Notes under the pieces: generated by a model
The model's input: only the letters and a program-made list of their open reading frames with translations
Database searches by the model: none
Told to the model about the DNA's origin: nothing
In this document: positions 62,702-64,000 of the stretch, in pieces
Numbering within the stretch: the first letter of the stretch is position 1
Layout: each line of letters opens with the position of its first letter
Translations under genes and position numbers: made by a program
From: an uncultured Flavobacteriales bacterium
GTDB taxonomy: Bacteria > Bacteroidota > Bacteroidia > Flavobacteriales_G > Salibacteraceae
Assembly (NCBI GenBank): GCA_937121175.1
Contig: CAKZKD010000011.1
Location: 25,319 to 89,318, forward strand
Direction: 5' to 3'
DNA: 64,000 nt

Positions 62702-63616
62702 ATGGACCGTCAACAACGCATTATTCGAGCCTCTTACATTGGTATTGGGGTAAATGCTGTTTTGGCTCTTGCTAAAATTTCAGGAGGACACTGGTATGAT
62801 TCACTTGCTGTTATTGGAGATGGTATTGACAGTGCGAATGACGTTGGAACCTACTTTATTACTTTGATCGCAGCCCGAATAATGGTTCGCCCTCCAGACC
62901 CAAAATTCCCTTATGGCTACAATCGGGCAGAGGCTATTGCCACTAAGCTTTTATCGTTTTTCATCTTTTTTATTGGGGCACAACTGGTTTTTACTTCCAT
63001 ACAAGACTTGTGGGCCGGAAACTCGAATCACATCCCTCAGATTGGAGCAATAATAATTACCGTAATATCAGTCCTTGTTAAGCTCGCATTGTCTTTTTGG
63101 CAAATGCGCGAAGGAAAATCCATTCAAAGTAAAATGCTCATTGCAAATGCATACAATATGCGAGGAGATATCATCCTTTCGCTAGGAGTGCTTGTAGGTG
63201 TTGCCTGCTCAGTTTATTTGCAAATTGATTGGCTTGACCACGCAGTGGGCTCGCTAGTTGGTATATGGATCTTGAAAGTTGCATTTGATCTATTTAAAGA
63301 AACCAGTTTTGAACTTATGGATAGTATTGATGATACCGCAGTTTACTCCAAAATTGTGGCTGCCGTGCAGTCTGTTGACGGCGCGAACAACCCGCACAGG
63401 TTACGGGTTAGAAGGTTATCGAATTTACTCATGATTGATTTGGATATTGAATTGGAAGAATCCCTAACCATGCGCGAAGCTCACAAAATAGGGATTGATG
63501 TGGAACATGCCATAAAAGGACAAGTAGATAACGTGTATGACATCATGATTCATTTTGAACCTTTAGGAAATATTGAGGAAAATGAACCCTATGGAGTTCA
63601 CCATCAAGATGTATAA
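62702..63616 (+). CDS. Cation diffusion facilitator transporter
   Basis: The 304-residue protein exports divalent metal ions by proton antiport. Six helices occupy about residues 10-200, followed by a cytoplasmic C-terminal domain (ending PYGVHHQDV) typical of the family. The transport site in helix 2 reads GDGIDSANDV with the D-xxx-D pair, as in FieF. In helix 5 the usual HxxxD is NMRGD, so the first His is Asn. This DD/ND site points away from strict Zn2+ selectivity and toward Mn2+ or Fe2+, but the metal is not proven. It lies in a unit with the hydrolase upstream and a Cys/Lys-rich mini-protein downstream. Confidence 0.9.
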   Translation: MDRQQRIIRASYIGIGVNAVLALAKISGGHWYDSLAVIGDGIDSANDVGTYFITLIAARIMVRPPDPKFPYGYNRAEAIATKLLSFFIFFIGAQLVFTSIQDLWAGNSNHIPQIGAIIITVISVLVKLALSFWQMREGKSIQSKMLIANAYNMRGDIILSLGVLVGVACSVYLQIDWLDHAVGSLVGIWILKVAFDLFKETSFELMDSIDDTAVYSKIVAAVQSVDGANNPHRLRVRRLSNLLMIDLDIELEESLTMREAHKIGIDVEHAIKGQVDNVYDIMIHFEPLGNIEENEPYGVHHQDV

Positions 63617-63624
63617 TTGCGGCA

Positions 63625-63798
63625 ATGGGTAAAGAGAAGAAATGTTGTAAAAAATACGAGGAGAAAAAAAAATCGCACTGCTCTGATTGCCCATTAATTC
63701 CCGAACAATCGAAGAAATCAAAGGAGAAGAAAAAGGAAAAAAAGAAATCCAAAAAGGAGAAGAAAGAGAAGAAAAAAGAGAAGAAAAAGAAGAAATAA
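63625..63798 (+). CDS. Small Cys-pair, lysine-rich protein (57 residues)
   Basis: This short frame, 8 bases after the CDF gene, encodes MGKEKKCCKKYEEKKKSHCS followed by DCPLIPEQSKK and a tail made almost only of Lys, Glu and a few Ser. There are four Cys (a CC pair and a CxxC pair) near the N-terminus, a metal-binding look. Almost all bases on this strand are purines in the tail. Similar tiny CC/CxxC Lys-rich proteins occur in Bacteroidota but no function is known to me. Position after a metal exporter suggests a metal-handling role; this is inference. Confidence 0.55.
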   Translation: MGKEKKCCKKYEEKKKSHCSDCPLIPEQSKKSKEKKKEKKKSKKEKKEKKKEKKKKK

Positions 63799-63939
63799 AA
63801 TTCACTCCTGGAAATTGGGCAAATACTGATTCAATTTCATGATGCGGAATTTCGGTAAAACAAATTGCACACCTAAACACTACCTAGTAGTTGCTTGTCT
63901 CTAATTTCTATTCACTAAAAAAACGAACTTTGCGAAGCA

Positions 63940-64000
63940 ATGGGAGACTTTGATCAGTTTAAAAAATTAGAACCCGAGGATTACTACAAACATCCTGACG
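63940..64000 (+). CDS. Start of a gene cut by the right edge
   Basis: The frame from ATG at 63940 reads MGDFDQFKKLEPEDYYKHPD before the window ends. The LEPEDYY start is reminiscent of small Bacteroidota DUF5522 proteins, but 20 residues are too few to decide. A purine-poor gap of 141 bases before it holds no other feature I can see. Confidence 0.4.
   Translation, partial: MGDFDQFKKLEPEDYYKHPD

Noticed and set aside
63563..63880. 105-residue Phe/Ser-rich frame on the minus strand
   Set aside because: It is the complement of the Lys/Glu tail of the 57-residue protein and of the CDF end; the plus-strand reading is the more likely one.
1..64000. CRISPR array, insertion sequence, prophage or defence island
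   Set aside because: No repeat-spacer pattern, transposase, integrase, phage structural gene or known defence gene was seen on either strand.

Overview
The window is AT-rich chromosomal DNA from a member of the Bacteroidota, most likely an aerobic marine member of the Flavobacteriia. The evidence is SprA plus a cargo protein with a type IX secretion sorting domain, an alternative complex III cluster, Bacteroidota-only outer-membrane families, the sirtuin, IspG and MetG variants of that phylum, and several TAnnTTTG (-7) promoter boxes with few clear Shine-Dalgarno sequences. Calls rest on reading the translated sequence and family knowledge; no database search was run.

Layout. 1-2902 (minus): heme o synthase, two subunit III proteins, subunit IV and a truncated SCO-like gene, i.e. 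assembly and small subunits of a cytochrome c oxidase. 2973-9209 (minus): a surface-polysaccharide island with a WecA-like initiating transferase between two Wzi/RemB-like outer-membrane proteins, followed upstream by GDP-fucose synthesis (gmd, fcl). 9248-12477 (minus): deoC with a full aldehyde dehydrogenase and a catalytic-domain-less half aldehyde dehydrogenase, resembling a split ALDH16. 12690-24387 (minus): maeB-ruvA-sprA-gcvH-tonB, ended by a strong terminator. 24486-28963 (plus): a zinc-ribbon-less sirtuin, then TlpA-like / DUF6029-like / Omp28-like / small barrel genes. 28960-30905 (minus): ruvB-queG. 30989-42318 (minus): actABCDEF-ctaC-ctaD, which encodes a complete quinol-to-oxygen respiratory supercomplex. 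42555-47582: a SPOR protein facing rimP-nusA-infB. 47688-49262: a MORN-repeat protein. 49337-52259: an arsenosugar-type locus (TIGR04283-like glycosyltransferase divergent from DUF547, AhpD-like and ArsS genes). 52274-53104: a lipoprotein. 53226-53431: a damaged tRNA-Arg copy beside an intact tRNA-Arg(CCU). 53463-64000: metG, LD-carboxypeptidase, a FecR-like/TPR protein divergent from a CHASE2 protein, ispG, a T9SS cargo protein, an isochorismatase-fold hydrolase, a CDF transporter, a lysine-rich Cys mini-protein, and a truncated gene at the edge.

How parts work together. ActA-F takes electrons from menaquinol and passes them to the CtaC/CtaD oxidase; the genes at 1-2902 supply its heme and remaining subunits. 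SprA is the outer-membrane translocon that would export the sorting-domain protein at 60795-62111. Gmd/Fcl would supply fucose to glycans started by the WecA-like enzyme and perhaps handled by the two Wzi/RemB-like barrels.

Most of the window is conserved core and surface biology. I do not see a clearly new multi-gene defence or mobile system. The best second-look items are the tRNA-Arg remnant with a palindrome placed exactly inside it, the split ALDH16-like pair, the ArsM-less arsenosugar locus with overlapping divergent promoters, the paired Wzi/RemB proteins around WecA, the FecR-like/CHASE2 pair, and the Cys/Lys mini-protein. No gene-free stretch exceeds 300 bases.
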